Positions 52,801 through 61,345 of a stretch of DNA of 64,000 nucleotides are shown piece after piece. Every line of letters begins with the position of its first letter. The stretch's first letter is position 1. Made by a program: the position numbers and the translations under genes. The stretch spans positions 248,001-312,000 of the forward strand of contig NZ_JACSCX010000002.1 of assembly GCF_014333525.1 (NCBI RefSeq). The letters run 5' to 3'. The notes under the pieces are model-generated. The model ran no database searches, was not told the DNA's origin, and worked only from the letters and a program-made list of their open reading frames with translations. The stretch is from Hymenobacter puniceus (GTDB taxonomy: Bacteria; Bacteroidota; Bacteroidia; Cytophagales; Hymenobacteraceae).

Positions 52801-53736
52801 TTACAGCTTGTAGCGGTACAGGGCGCCCTGTTCGGTGCTGATGAGCAGCGTGCTATTGTCCAGAAAAATTATGCCTTCGGTCTGGCCGGCGCCTTTCAGC
52901 GACACGGATTTGGGGGTGGCTTTCAGGGCGCTGCTCAGGTCCGAGCCTTCCAGCAGATACAGCTCCTCGCGGCCCAGCAGCGCCAGGTGGCGGCCATCGG
53001 GGCTGAGGTCGGCGCCGGTTACTTCGCCGGCAATGCTGAGCTTGGCCAGCAGCTCAGCCACGTGCGAGCCGGGCTGATCCGACACGCTGTACACTTTGCT
53101 GGTGGTTTGGTTGGCGCGGTCTTTCGTGAACAGGTACACCTTACCGGCATGCCAGAGCGAGGCTTCGCAGTCGAAGTTGCGCTCATCTTTGGCGGGCGGG
53201 AATGCCTTCTGGTCGGGGTAGCGGAAGCTGATTTTACCTATGCTGTTGGGGCTTTGCGGGTCGACACGGTAAATGGCCAGGTCGCGGCGGGTATTGTTGT
53301 TGTTGCCGGCATCCGTCACGAACACGGTGCCTTTGCCGTCATCGGCGAGGCTTTCCCAGTCGATGTTGGTGACAGGCAGCTCCCGTTCGCCCAGCTTCTC
53401 GCCCTTCTCATTGATGAGGTAAAGCGTGGGCGAGGTACCGGCGTCGCCGTGGGTGTAGAAGGTGCCCGGCCGGCCGCCGTGGGCCAGGCCGGAGCTTTCC
53501 GGAATGCCGCCCTGCAGCTCACCTACGGGCTGTAGAGTACCTAGCGGCGCACTGGCATCGTTGCCCTTTTTATCCTTCTTGCCCTTTTTACCTTTCTTGC
53601 CCGACTTCTGTTCCTCCGAGCCATTTTCGGAGGTAGCCGAGGTGGTCAGGTCGTTGGCAGTGTCGCTCTGGGCCTGCGAGCAGGCAGTAGTGAGCAGGGT
53701 GGCCAGGCCGAGGGTAAGCAGGAATATTCTGGGCAT
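52801..53736 (-). CDS. Beta-propeller-like lipoprotein, unknown function
   Basis: 311 residues from the ATG at 53736: MPRIFLLTLGLATLLTTACS is a lipoprotein signal (Cys19). A Lys/Gly-rich linker follows (SGKKGKKGKKDKKGN), then a domain with repeated strands resembling a propeller: GIPESSGLAHGGRPGTFYTH, NIDWESLADDGKGTVFVTDA, NFDCEASLWHAGKVYLFTKD, LLISTEQGALYRYKL. It recalls SdiA-regulated/esterase-like propellers, but that is uncertain. Followed by a terminator shared with lgt. Confidence 0.75.
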   Translation of the reverse strand: MPRIFLLTLGLATLLTTACSQAQSDTANDLTTSATSENGSEEQKSGKKGKKGKKDKKGNDASAPLGTLQPVGELQGGIPESSGLAHGGRPGTFYTHGDAGTSPTLYLINEKGEKLGERELPVTNIDWESLADDGKGTVFVTDAGNNNNTRRDLAIYRVDPQSPNSIGKISFRYPDQKAFPPAKDERNFDCEASLWHAGKVYLFTKDRANQTTSKVYSVSDQPGSHVAELLAKLSIAGEVTGADLSPDGRHLALLGREELYLLEGSDLSSALKATPKSVSLKGAGQTEGIIFLDNSTLLISTEQGALYRYKL

Positions 53737-53891
53737 TGGATAGCAGACGGAGATGAAAAAAAGGCTGCCTGGCTTCAGAAGCCCCGGCAGCACAAACACG
53801 CTGTATACGGGAAAAGTGGTGGATTGGTGGGTGGTAAGAGCAACAACAACAAATCCGCCATTCCGCCACTTCATCATCCCGGCTCACGGAC

Positions 53892-54113
53892 TCACGGTAC
53901 CGGGTCGTAGCCGTGGCCGCCCCAGGGGTGGCAGCGGGCGATGCGGCGCAGCGCCAGCCGGCCCCCGCGCCAGGGCCCGTGCTTTTCAATGGCCTGCACG
54001 GCGTAGGCCGAGCAGGTGGGGGTGTAGCGGCAGCTGGCCGGCGTAAGCGGCGAAATCAGGTGGCGGTACACCCAAAGCAAACCCAGCAGCAGCTGGCGAA
54101 AAACGGCAGACAT
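53892..54113 (-). CDS. yidD: Membrane protein insertion efficiency factor YidD
   Basis: 73 residues from the ATG at 54113 (MSAVFRQLLLGLLWVYRHLI). Signature SPLTPASCRYTPTCSAYAVQ, IEKHGPWRGG and a CHPWGGHGYDPVP tail. Helps YidC-dependent membrane protein insertion. Transcribed toward the lipoprotein gene and divergent from the S46 peptidase gene. Confidence 0.95.
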   Translation of the reverse strand: MSAVFRQLLLGLLWVYRHLISPLTPASCRYTPTCSAYAVQAIEKHGPWRGGRLALRRIARCHPWGGHGYDPVP

Positions 54114-54184
54114 AGCGCAAAGAACCGCAAACGGCGCAGAATAAATCCGGGGTTGAACGAGCGGCACGTTGCAGCGCCTTTTCG

Positions 54185-54192
54185 TAAGTTTG
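54185..54192 (+). promoter_or_regulatory. -7 element of the S46 peptidase gene
   Basis: TAAGTTTG matches TAnnTTTG and ends 58 bases before the ATG at 54251. An alternative ATG at 54200 would be at or before the transcript start. Confidence 0.5.
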
Positions 54193-54250
54193 AAGGCCGA
54201 TGCGCACGCACGGCACCCTGTTCCTTTCCTTCCCCATTCCCCACAGTTTT

Positions 54251-56557
54251 ATGCGCACCAATCATTGGGCCAAGGCCCTGCTGCTGACGCTGCTGCTGCC
54301 CTTCACGGCCCGCGCCGACGAAGGCATGTGGCTGCCGCTCTTCGTGAAGCGGCTCAACCAGGCCGACATGCAGAAAAAAGGCCTCAAGCTCACGGCCGAG
54401 GAAATTTACGACGTCAACAACGCCAGCCTCAAGGATGCCGTGGTGCAGCTCGGCGGCTTCTGCACCGGCGAGTTCGTGAGCAGCCAGGGCCTCTTGCTCA
54501 CCAACCACCACTGCGGCTACGACGCCATCCAGACTCACAGCACGCCCCAGAACAACATCCTGCAGAATGGCTTCTTTGCGGCTACCAAGGCTGAGGAAAA
54601 GACTAATCCGGGTTTGTTCGTGGATATTCTGGTGCGCATGGAAGACGTGAGCGGCAAGGTGCTGGAAGGCCTCACGGCCGCCACGCCCGAGCAGGAGCGC
54701 ATGGCCACCATCCAGAAGCGCCAGAAGGAAATGGCCGACGCCGCCAAGGAAAACGGCCAGTACGTGGCCTACGTGCGCGACATGTTCGGCGGCAACGAGT
54801 ACTACCTGTTCGTGTACCAGCGCTTCGGTGACGTGCGCCTGGTGGGCGCTCCGCCGGAAGCCGTGGGCAAGTTTGGCGGCGACACCGACAACTGGATGTG
54901 GCCCCGCCACACCGGCGACTTCTCGATGTTCCGCGTGTACGCGTCCAAAGACAACAAGCCCACCGCCGGCCCCAGCGCCGACAACGTGCCCTACGTGCCC
55001 AAGAAGCACCTGCCCGTGAGCTTGCAGGGTGTGAGCGAAGGCGACTTCGCCATGGTGTTCGGCTTCCCCGGCCGCACGCAGCGTTTCCTGCCCGCCGCCG
55101 GCCTGCAAATGACCCTCGACCAAAGCAACCCCGCCCGCATCAAGCTGCGCGACACGCGCCTCAAGCTGTGGAAAGAAGACATGGACGCCAACCCCACGCT
55201 GCGTCTGCAGTACGCCTCCAAGTACGCCAGCATTGCCAACTACTGGAAGTATTTCATCGGCCAGAATGAGGGCATGAACCGCCTGAAAACCGTGGATGCC
55301 AAGAAAGCCGAAGAAGCGGCGCTGGCCCAGTGGATTGCGCAGGACCCCGCCCGCCAGCAGCAGTACGGCGAGGCGCTCAACAGCATCAACCAGGCGTACA
55401 CCGGCCTGCGGGAATACAACCTGAGCGCCAACTACGTGAACGAAGCCGCTTTCGGCACCGAAATCGTGACGCTGGCCTCGCGCATGATGCCGCTCTACAT
55501 GACCCTGAAAGCCACGCCCACCGACAAAGCCGCCATCAGCAAAGCCACTGCTGACCTGCAGGAGCCTGTGGCCGAGTATTTCAAGGACTACAGCGCCAGC
55601 ACCGACAAGAAAGTGTTTGCGGCCCTGATGGACCTGTACCGCAAGGACGTGCCCGCCGCCCAGCTGCCCGACGTGTTCCAGACCGTGCAGAAGCAGTACG
55701 GCAACTCGATGCAGAAGTATGCCGACTATGTGTTTGCCAACTCCTTCCTGACCTCGGAGGCTAAAGTGAAAGCCTTCCTGGCCGCGCCTACGCTGGCCAA
55801 GCTGGAAGCCGACCCCGGTTTCAAGACCTTCAACTCGGTGTACACCAACTACACTCAGAACATTCTGCCTAAAATGCAGGCTCTGCAAAGCGGCCTAACC
55901 CGCGCCAACCGCCTGTATGTGGCCGCATTGCGCGAGAAGAACAGCCAGAAGGTGTATTCGCCCGATGCCAACTCCACCATTCGGCTGAGCTATGGCAGTG
56001 TGCGCCCCTACAAAGGCCGCGACGCCGTGCGCTACGACTACAAAACCACGGCCCAGGGCATTGTGGAGAAGGAAGATGCTACCAACCCCGAGTTTGTGGT
56101 GCCCCCGAAACAGCTGGAACTGCTCAAGCAGAAAGACTACGGCCGCTTCGCCGACAAAGACGGCAACCTGCCCGTAGCCTTCATCACCGACAACGACATC
56201 ACGGGCGGCAACTCCGGTTCGCCGGTGATTAACGGTCGCGGCGAGCTGATCGGGCTGGCCTTCGACGGCAACTGGGAAGCCATGACCGGCGACCTGGCTT
56301 ACGACCCCGAGCTGAAGCGCTGCATCAACGCCGACATCCGCTACGTGCTCTGGTGCATCGAGAAGCTCGGCAATGCCAAGCACATCGTCGATGAAATGAC
56401 CATCGTCAACAATGGCCCCAACCCCGGCGTGGGCGCCGCCACCGCCTCGGTGAACGGTATGAGCGACGTGGAAAAGATGAAAGTGAAAACCGACGACGGC
56501 CAGAAAACCAAAGTCAAAAAGAAGAAAGGCAAGGAAACCACTGCCGCCGGCATGTAG
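54251..56557 (+). CDS. S46 family dipeptidyl-peptidase, DPP7-type
   Basis: 768 residues from the ATG at 54251; MRTNHWAKALLLTLLLPFTARA is the signal peptide. S46 peptidases release dipeptides from peptide N-termini in the periplasm. Catalytic residues: His in LLTNHHCGYDA (~86-87), Asp in GGDTDNWMWPRHTGDF, Ser655 in TGGNSGSPVINGRGE. The P1-specificity position 18 residues after the Ser is Gly673, as in DPP7 (hydrophobic P1), not Arg as in DPP11. The last ~25 residues are a Lys-rich tail (KMKVKTDDGQKTKVKKKKGK). The gene stands alone. Confidence 0.93.
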   Translation: MRTNHWAKALLLTLLLPFTARADEGMWLPLFVKRLNQADMQKKGLKLTAEEIYDVNNASLKDAVVQLGGFCTGEFVSSQGLLLTNHHCGYDAIQTHSTPQNNILQNGFFAATKAEEKTNPGLFVDILVRMEDVSGKVLEGLTAATPEQERMATIQKRQKEMADAAKENGQYVAYVRDMFGGNEYYLFVYQRFGDVRLVGAPPEAVGKFGGDTDNWMWPRHTGDFSMFRVYASKDNKPTAGPSADNVPYVPKKHLPVSLQGVSEGDFAMVFGFPGRTQRFLPAAGLQMTLDQSNPARIKLRDTRLKLWKEDMDANPTLRLQYASKYASIANYWKYFIGQNEGMNRLKTVDAKKAEEAALAQWIAQDPARQQQYGEALNSINQAYTGLREYNLSANYVNEAAFGTEIVTLASRMMPLYMTLKATPTDKAAISKATADLQEPVAEYFKDYSASTDKKVFAALMDLYRKDVPAAQLPDVFQTVQKQYGNSMQKYADYVFANSFLTSEAKVKAFLAAPTLAKLEADPGFKTFNSVYTNYTQNILPKMQALQSGLTRANRLYVAALREKNSQKVYSPDANSTIRLSYGSVRPYKGRDAVRYDYKTTAQGIVEKEDATNPEFVVPPKQLELLKQKDYGRFADKDGNLPVAFITDNDITGGNSGSPVINGRGELIGLAFDGNWEAMTGDLAYDPELKRCINADIRYVLWCIEKLGNAKHIVDEMTIVNNGPNPGVGAATASVNGMSDVEKMKVKTDDGQKTKVKKKKGKETTAAGM

Positions 56558-56581
56558 TCCCACGGTAGTCGGAATGAAACC

Positions 56582-56629
56582 CAAAAATGCCCCGGTGCCG
56601 TGTTGGCGCCGGGGCGTTTTTGCGTCTGG
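56582..56629. terminator. Terminator-like repeat, copy 1 (after S46 peptidase)
   Basis: Hairpin GCCCCGGTGCC...GGCGCCGGGGC with A-run before and TTTTT after. Nearly identical to 57438-57482 and 60333-60379. Confidence 0.85.
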
Positions 56630-56669
56630 TGCGAAGCCGGAATATGGCCCAGTAGATTAGCATGCACGG

Positions 56670-57278
56670 TTAAAAAGGAATGCGTACGGTGACGGTGTCC
56701 AGGGCGGGCACGTTCACGTTCTGGCTGGTGAGAGTCCGCACTCCATCTACGTTGATATACCAACGGACTCTATAGTTCTGACCTCCATCTATGGGCCGTA
56801 CGAAAGTAGTGTCACGCGGATAGGGCAGTTCGGCCACTAGCGTGTGGGAGCCACCAATACTAATCCACACGCGGCTGCGAGGCGGCTCGTCTACCAGCAC
56901 GAAGCGCAGCCAGGCGGGGGAGTAGACGGGCATACGCAGGCCCTGGTTTTTGCGGCCCTGGCGCACGGCGGGGGCCTCGCCGTAGGCCGTGTAGTGGCCC
57001 TATGCGGAGTGGGCCATCAGGATAACATGGCCGCCGGGCGCCTCAGCGGCAAACGAGAACCGGCCCTGCGCGTCGCAAGCGTGCGGGGCGCCCACAGCGC
57101 GATAAGCGCCTGCTCCGGTGTTGGGCGTCACGTGCAGTTGCACCGTGGCGTTAGGCACGGGCTGGCCGTTTATCCGGTCCACCACCTGCCCTTCGATGGT
57201 GGTGGTATCCGGCTCTTTGTCGCAGCTGGTGCTCAGTGCTAGCAGGCCGATGGCGAGTAGGAGGGGGCGGGCGTTCAT
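56670..57278 (-). pseudogene. Lipoprotein gene interrupted by an in-frame TAG stop
   Basis: Start ATG at 57278 gives MNARPLLLAIGLLALSTSCD, a lipoprotein signal, followed by a carboxypeptidase-regulatory-like domain (TIEGQVVDRINGQPVPNATV). At 57000-57002 the codon is TAG after ILMAHSA. The frame then continues without shift as GHYTAYGEAPAVRQGRKNQG and runs to the stop at 56670. The two halves together form a 202-residue protein plus the stop codon. The most likely ancestral codon is CAG (Gln). Both halves show normal codon use. Readthrough or a sequencing error is also possible. Confidence 0.75.
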
Positions 57279-57587
57279 GGTAGCGGCCCAGGCAGGGCGG
57301 TTAGCGTAGGGAATAGAAAAACTAAAAAATCGACAGGTACTTAACTGAAGCAGAGGTAGTATTAAATTATGAAAATGCAATGCTGCTACAGACTGAGTTG
57401 CCTGCAAAAGAGCCAATAGGCTTCGTGTAAGTGCTGGCAAAACGCCCCAATGTCGTGTTAGCGCCGGGGCGTTTTTGCGTCAGATTATGAAGGGGGAGAA
57501 GCAAATTGGCAGGTTTCGGCGAAACAAATGCAACGTAAATTTTCTACTTATGCATAGAAATATTTCCAGCTATATCCATCGTCGCAC
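57279..57587. other. Divergent intergenic region with a terminator-like repeat
   Basis: 309 bases between the broken lipoprotein gene (-) and a T9SS protein gene (+), unusually A/T-rich near 57320-57370. It holds terminator copy 2 (57438-57482); I see no clear promoter consensus. Confidence 0.5.
57438..57482. terminator. Terminator-like repeat, copy 2, in a divergent region
   Basis: AAAACGCCCCAATG...GCGCCGGGGCGTTTTT, related to copies 1 and 3. It is not at the 3' end of any visible gene. Confidence 0.75.
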
Positions 57588-60311
57588 ATGAAACAATTGC
57601 TACTCGTCGCGTGCCGTTGCGGCCTTCTCAGTGCGGCTTGGCTACTACCTGCCTTTAGCGCACTGGCCCAGGTACCCATCATTGCTTCCGTAGCGCCGGC
57701 CAGCGGGGCAGCGGGCACTTCCGTGACTATCAGCGGCAGTGGCTTTGCGCCGGTGGCCGCGCAGAATGCGGTGCTGTTCGGCGCGGCGCGGGCCACCGTC
57801 ACAGCGGCTTCAGCCACGCAGCTAACAGTGCAGGTGCCGGTGGGCGCGGCGTCGGTGGCGCCTATTGTGGTGAGCAATCTAAACAGCCAGCGGCTGGGCT
57901 CGTCGCTAAGCTCGACTACGCCGTTTTTTACCGTGCGTTTTGCGGGGCCGCCGCTCAACGCGTCGTCGTACCAGACCATTCGCTATCCGCTGGGCACTTC
58001 CAGACTCGGCGGAGGAACGCTGGCCACGGCCGATTTCAACGCCGACAACTTTGCCGACTTTGCCCTGACGGCCGACGGGCTGCTGCAGCTGGTACTCAGC
58101 GACGGCCAGGGTAACTACCAGCCCCGACTCACGTTGCCGGCCGGCGTTTTTCCGACTATGGTAGTTGCCGAAGACGTAGACGCCAACGGTACGCCCGACC
58201 TGCTGGTGGCAACCCAAACCGAATGGCAGCTGCTGCGTAACCTGGGCAACGGCAACGGGTTTGCATCAGCGGTGGCGCTGAATCTGGGCGGCGCGCTTCC
58301 GCTATCCAATTTTGCTGTTGGAGCCAGCCCGATTCAGGTACAAGACGTAACCGGCGATGGCCGGCCCGACCTGCTGGTGCTAGCTGCTCCGCCAGGTATG
58401 GGCCAGTTTCCTTTTGATCGGCAATTGCTGTTACTGGCAGGTACCGCCGTCGGCTTCGACCCACCTGCCGCGCTGCTTACGGCCCGCCTGGAAGGCCTCG
58501 GGGTGGCCGACTTCAACCAGGATGGCCGGCTGGACATAGTGCTGGCCGAAGGAGCGTCTGGCGGCTCCGGGGTGCCGGTGCGGCTGCAGGTGCTGTTGCG
58601 CAACGCCGCCAACACCGGCTTCGAGGCCCCCGAAGCCACGCTGCTACCCAACGGCTCCAATTTCTTGGGGCTGGTGGTGGCCGATGCCAACGCCGACAGT
58701 CGCGCCGACGCGGTAACATTAACTACTAACCCCAGTGGTGGCACAGAGCTGCGTGTGGCCGTACGTACGGCTACGGGCTTTACACTGCAATCAGGTTTGG
58801 CTGCGGGGGCCGGGCCACTGGCCTCAACCTCTTTGCAACTCGTTGCCGATGCCGACGGCGACGGCCTCGCCGACCTGCTAACTGCACAGACAGGCAGCTT
58901 CGGCGTGCTACGGGGGCAAACAGGCGGCTCGTTTGCCGCGCCGCTGCTCTACGCGCCTGTTGCATCCAACTTAGTGGCCGGCGACTTCAACAATGACGGC
59001 CGCACGGACATATCCAGTTATTTTTTCAACAGCGGTGAGCTACTCATTTACCGCTACACCGGCGCCAGCCCCAACCAGAACAACCCGCCCACGCTCAACG
59101 CCCTGCCCGACCTCACGCTGGACGAGGATGCGCCGCAGCAGACCGTGGCGCTAAATGGCATCAGCAACGGCGGCGACGCCGGGCAGGCCGTTACGCTCAC
59201 GGCTGTCAGCTCCGACCCCAGTCTGGTGCCCAACCCCACCATCAGCTACTTCAGCCCCACCAGTACCGGCACGCTGCGCCTGCAGCCTGCGCCCAATGCG
59301 TTTGGCACATGCACCATCACCGTCACGGCTTCGGATGGACAAGCCCAGAACGGCACGCTCACCCGCACGTTCCGCGTAACGGTGAACCCCGTGAACGATG
59401 CGCCTACGCTGGACCCAATTCCGGATATAGTGACGCAGCAGCCAGTAACTGTAGCCCTATCGGGCATTACGGCCGGGCCGGCCAATGAAACCGAACCGGT
59501 GAGCATCTCGGCGCTGGTAGTGCTGGCAAGCGGTGGCTCCATCGGCAATGGCAACATCAGCTACACCAGTCCCAGCCGGACCGGGCAATTTTTCTTTCCC
59601 ATCAGCTCTACTCCGCCTGCGCCAGGCCTGTACGCCACCGTCACGCTCACCGTCAACGACGGGCAAGCCAGCAACAGCACGTTCAGCCGCACATTCCGCA
59701 TCTTCTACCAGCCTGGCGGTTCCCAAGCCAATGCCCCCACCCTCGACCCCATTGCCGACGCTACGGCCAGCCGCGCCCTGGCTACCCAAGTGCCCGTGCC
59801 GCTAGCTGGTATCACTGACGGTGACCCTAACCAGGTGCTGCCCCTGACCGTGACAGCCACCAGCTCCGACCCAAGCCTGGTGACACCAGCAATGGTGAGC
59901 TACACCAGCCCCGCCACCACCGGCAGCCTCCCTTACACCATCAGCAGCACGCGCGGCGGCACAGCTACCATCAGCGTTACGGTCAGCAACGGGCAGAGCC
60001 AAAACGGCAGCATCACGCGTAGCTTCCGCATCACGGTGCCGCAAGTCCTGAGCACGATATCCGGGGTGGCGGCCACCACCCTGGATGTGTATCCCAATCC
60101 GACGTCCGGGGGAGGTTTCTGGCTGAAGAGCCCGGCCGCTGGCCCGGCCGACGTGACGGTGCTGGACCTCTCGGGCCGGGTGGTGTGGCAGGGCCGGCTG
60201 GCTTCGTTGCAGCAGCCACAACGGATACCGCTGGCTGTGGCGGCGGGCCTATACGTTGTGCGGGTTCGGACGGCGGCGGCTACGCTGGCGCGCCGGTTAG
60301 TAGTTGAGTGA
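57588..60311 (+). CDS. T9SS-secreted surface protein: TIG domain, FG-GAP repeats, Ig-like repeats, type A sorting domain
   Basis: 907 residues. Signal peptide ~1-27 (LLSAAWLLPAFSALAQ). TIG/IPT-like domain ~30-115 (SVAPASGAAGTSVTISGSGF). FG-GAP/VCBS-type repeats ~135-500 with calcium-binding-like signatures (ATADFNADNFADFAL; VQDVTGDGRPDLLV; VADFNQDGRLDIVL; LVADADGDGLADLL; VAGDFNNDGRTDI). Three or four Ig-like repeats ~510-820 starting PPTLNALPDLTLDEDAPQ. C-terminal type A sorting domain (LDVYPNPTSGGGFWLKSPAA, VTVLDLSGRVVWQG, AAGLYVVRV). Probable adhesin or matrix protein exported by T9SS. Confidence 0.92.
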   Translation: MKQLLLVACRCGLLSAAWLLPAFSALAQVPIIASVAPASGAAGTSVTISGSGFAPVAAQNAVLFGAARATVTAASATQLTVQVPVGAASVAPIVVSNLNSQRLGSSLSSTTPFFTVRFAGPPLNASSYQTIRYPLGTSRLGGGTLATADFNADNFADFALTADGLLQLVLSDGQGNYQPRLTLPAGVFPTMVVAEDVDANGTPDLLVATQTEWQLLRNLGNGNGFASAVALNLGGALPLSNFAVGASPIQVQDVTGDGRPDLLVLAAPPGMGQFPFDRQLLLLAGTAVGFDPPAALLTARLEGLGVADFNQDGRLDIVLAEGASGGSGVPVRLQVLLRNAANTGFEAPEATLLPNGSNFLGLVVADANADSRADAVTLTTNPSGGTELRVAVRTATGFTLQSGLAAGAGPLASTSLQLVADADGDGLADLLTAQTGSFGVLRGQTGGSFAAPLLYAPVASNLVAGDFNNDGRTDISSYFFNSGELLIYRYTGASPNQNNPPTLNALPDLTLDEDAPQQTVALNGISNGGDAGQAVTLTAVSSDPSLVPNPTISYFSPTSTGTLRLQPAPNAFGTCTITVTASDGQAQNGTLTRTFRVTVNPVNDAPTLDPIPDIVTQQPVTVALSGITAGPANETEPVSISALVVLASGGSIGNGNISYTSPSRTGQFFFPISSTPPAPGLYATVTLTVNDGQASNSTFSRTFRIFYQPGGSQANAPTLDPIADATASRALATQVPVPLAGITDGDPNQVLPLTVTATSSDPSLVTPAMVSYTSPATTGSLPYTISSTRGGTATISVTVSNGQSQNGSITRSFRITVPQVLSTISGVAATTLDVYPNPTSGGGFWLKSPAAGPADVTVLDLSGRVVWQGRLASLQQPQRIPLAVAAGLYVVRVRTAAATLARRLVVE

Positions 60312-60332
60312 AGAGCAGGTTGGAATAACCCC

Positions 60333-60379
60333 CAAAACGCTCCGGTGCCGTGTTGGCGCCGGGGCGTTTTTACGTCTGG
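60333..60379. terminator. Terminator-like repeat, copy 3 (after the TIG/FG-GAP protein gene)
   Basis: AAAACGCTCCGGTGCC...GGCGCCGGGGCGTTTTT. It differs from copy 1 at only a few bases over ~47. Confidence 0.85.
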
Positions 60380-60430
60380 CAGAGCTGAATTTCTCACATG
60401 AAATAAATAGTGGCTATGCGCTATGAATAG

Positions 60431-60461
60431 TTGTGGAGTTGCCGCCTTTCCGGTAATTTTC
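60431..60461 (+). promoter_or_regulatory. Probable promoter of the PorV-like/HhH gene pair
   Basis: TTG (60431-60433), 20 bases, TAATTTTC (60454-60461), one base off TAnnTTTG; 14 bases before the first ATG (60476) and 29 before the second (60491). Confidence 0.5.
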
Positions 60462-60475
60462 ATCACTTGTAAAAG

Positions 60476-61345
60476 ATGGAAAAGCACTTTATGGCAAAAC
60501 GCTACCCGATTCTGAGTGTCTTATTGCTAACCGGATTCATCAGCCACGCGCAGGGCAGCGGCCCCGGCGTACGCGGGGCCCGCGCTGCCGCTCTCGGCAA
60601 TGCCTCCGTCACGCTCAGTGACGTGTGGGCCGTGGGCAACAACGCCGCCGGCCTCGGCCAGCTTAGCGCCCCAGCGGCCGCCGTGTATGCCGAAAACCGC
60701 TACCTGCTTAGTTCGCTCAACACTGTGGCGCTGGCTGTGGCCGCGCCGCTGGGCAAGGTGGAAAACGGGCTGGCCCGCCGCGGTGTGGTGGGCCTGGAGG
60801 TGCAGCGCTTCGGCGGCAGGCTCTACAACGAGCAGCGCATTGGGGCCGGCTACGGCTACCGGGGCGGCCTCGTCAGTATTGGGGCGCGGGTGGATATGCT
60901 GCAGCTCAGCATCGAGGGGTTGGGTAGCCGGCGGGCAGTGGCCGTATCGTTGGGCGGGCAGGCCGAGCTGGTGCCCAAGCGGCTGGTGTTCGGCGCCTAC
61001 CTCTACAACCTCAACCAGGCCAAGCTGGCCGAATACCAGCAGGAGCGGGTGCCTACGGTGCTCAAGGCCGGCCTCTCGTACCGCCCTACGGCCAAGGTGA
61101 TGCTCAATATTGAAACCGAAAAGGAAGTGGAGCAGTCGGCGGACTTCAAGGTCGGCATGGAGTACCGCGTAATTGAGGCGCTAGAGCTACGGGCCGGCCT
61201 GCGCACCCTCACTGAGGAAACCACCGGCGGCCTGGGCTTTCGGGCCGGCGCGCTGCAGATTGACTATGCCGCCGCCTGGCACGCCGCGCTGGGCCTCAGC
61301 CAGCACCTAAGCATTGGGTTGAGCCTCAACGCCAAGCAGCCATGA
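60476..61345 (+). CDS. PorV/PorQ-like outer-membrane beta-barrel protein
   Basis: 289 residues (284 from a second ATG at 60491, MAKRYPILSVLLLTGFISHA, which gives a normal signal peptide). The N-terminal motif ARAAALGNASVTLSDVWAVG followed by NNAAGLGQL is the hallmark of PorV/PorQ-like barrels. The rest alternates hydrophobic and polar residues as in a beta-barrel, ending IGLSLNAKQP. PorV-type proteins shuttle T9SS cargo, but this one is not next to other por genes, so its role is open. Its stop overlaps the next start (ATGA), so the two are co-translated. Confidence 0.8.
   Translation: MEKHFMAKRYPILSVLLLTGFISHAQGSGPGVRGARAAALGNASVTLSDVWAVGNNAAGLGQLSAPAAAVYAENRYLLSSLNTVALAVAAPLGKVENGLARRGVVGLEVQRFGGRLYNEQRIGAGYGYRGGLVSIGARVDMLQLSIEGLGSRRAVAVSLGGQAELVPKRLVFGAYLYNLNQAKLAEYQQERVPTVLKAGLSYRPTAKVMLNIETEKEVEQSADFKVGMEYRVIEALELRAGLRTLTEETTGGLGFRAGALQIDYAAAWHAALGLSQHLSIGLSLNAKQP

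Noticed and set aside
54200..54250. Upstream start of the S46 peptidase at 54200
   Set aside because: It lies only 8 bases after the promoter -7 element and adds 17 residues before a normal signal peptide that begins at 54251.
54056..55888. 610-codon open frame antisense to the S46 peptidase gene
   Set aside because: It mirrors the GC-rich third positions of a clear peptidase gene, is rich in His/Gly/Val as expected from such shadows, and shows no domain or signal.
56670..57278. Two separate genes, or a frameshift between them
   Set aside because: The second half reads on in the same frame straight after the TAG and has no start of its own other than a GTG; it lacks a signal, whereas together the two halves form one lipoprotein.
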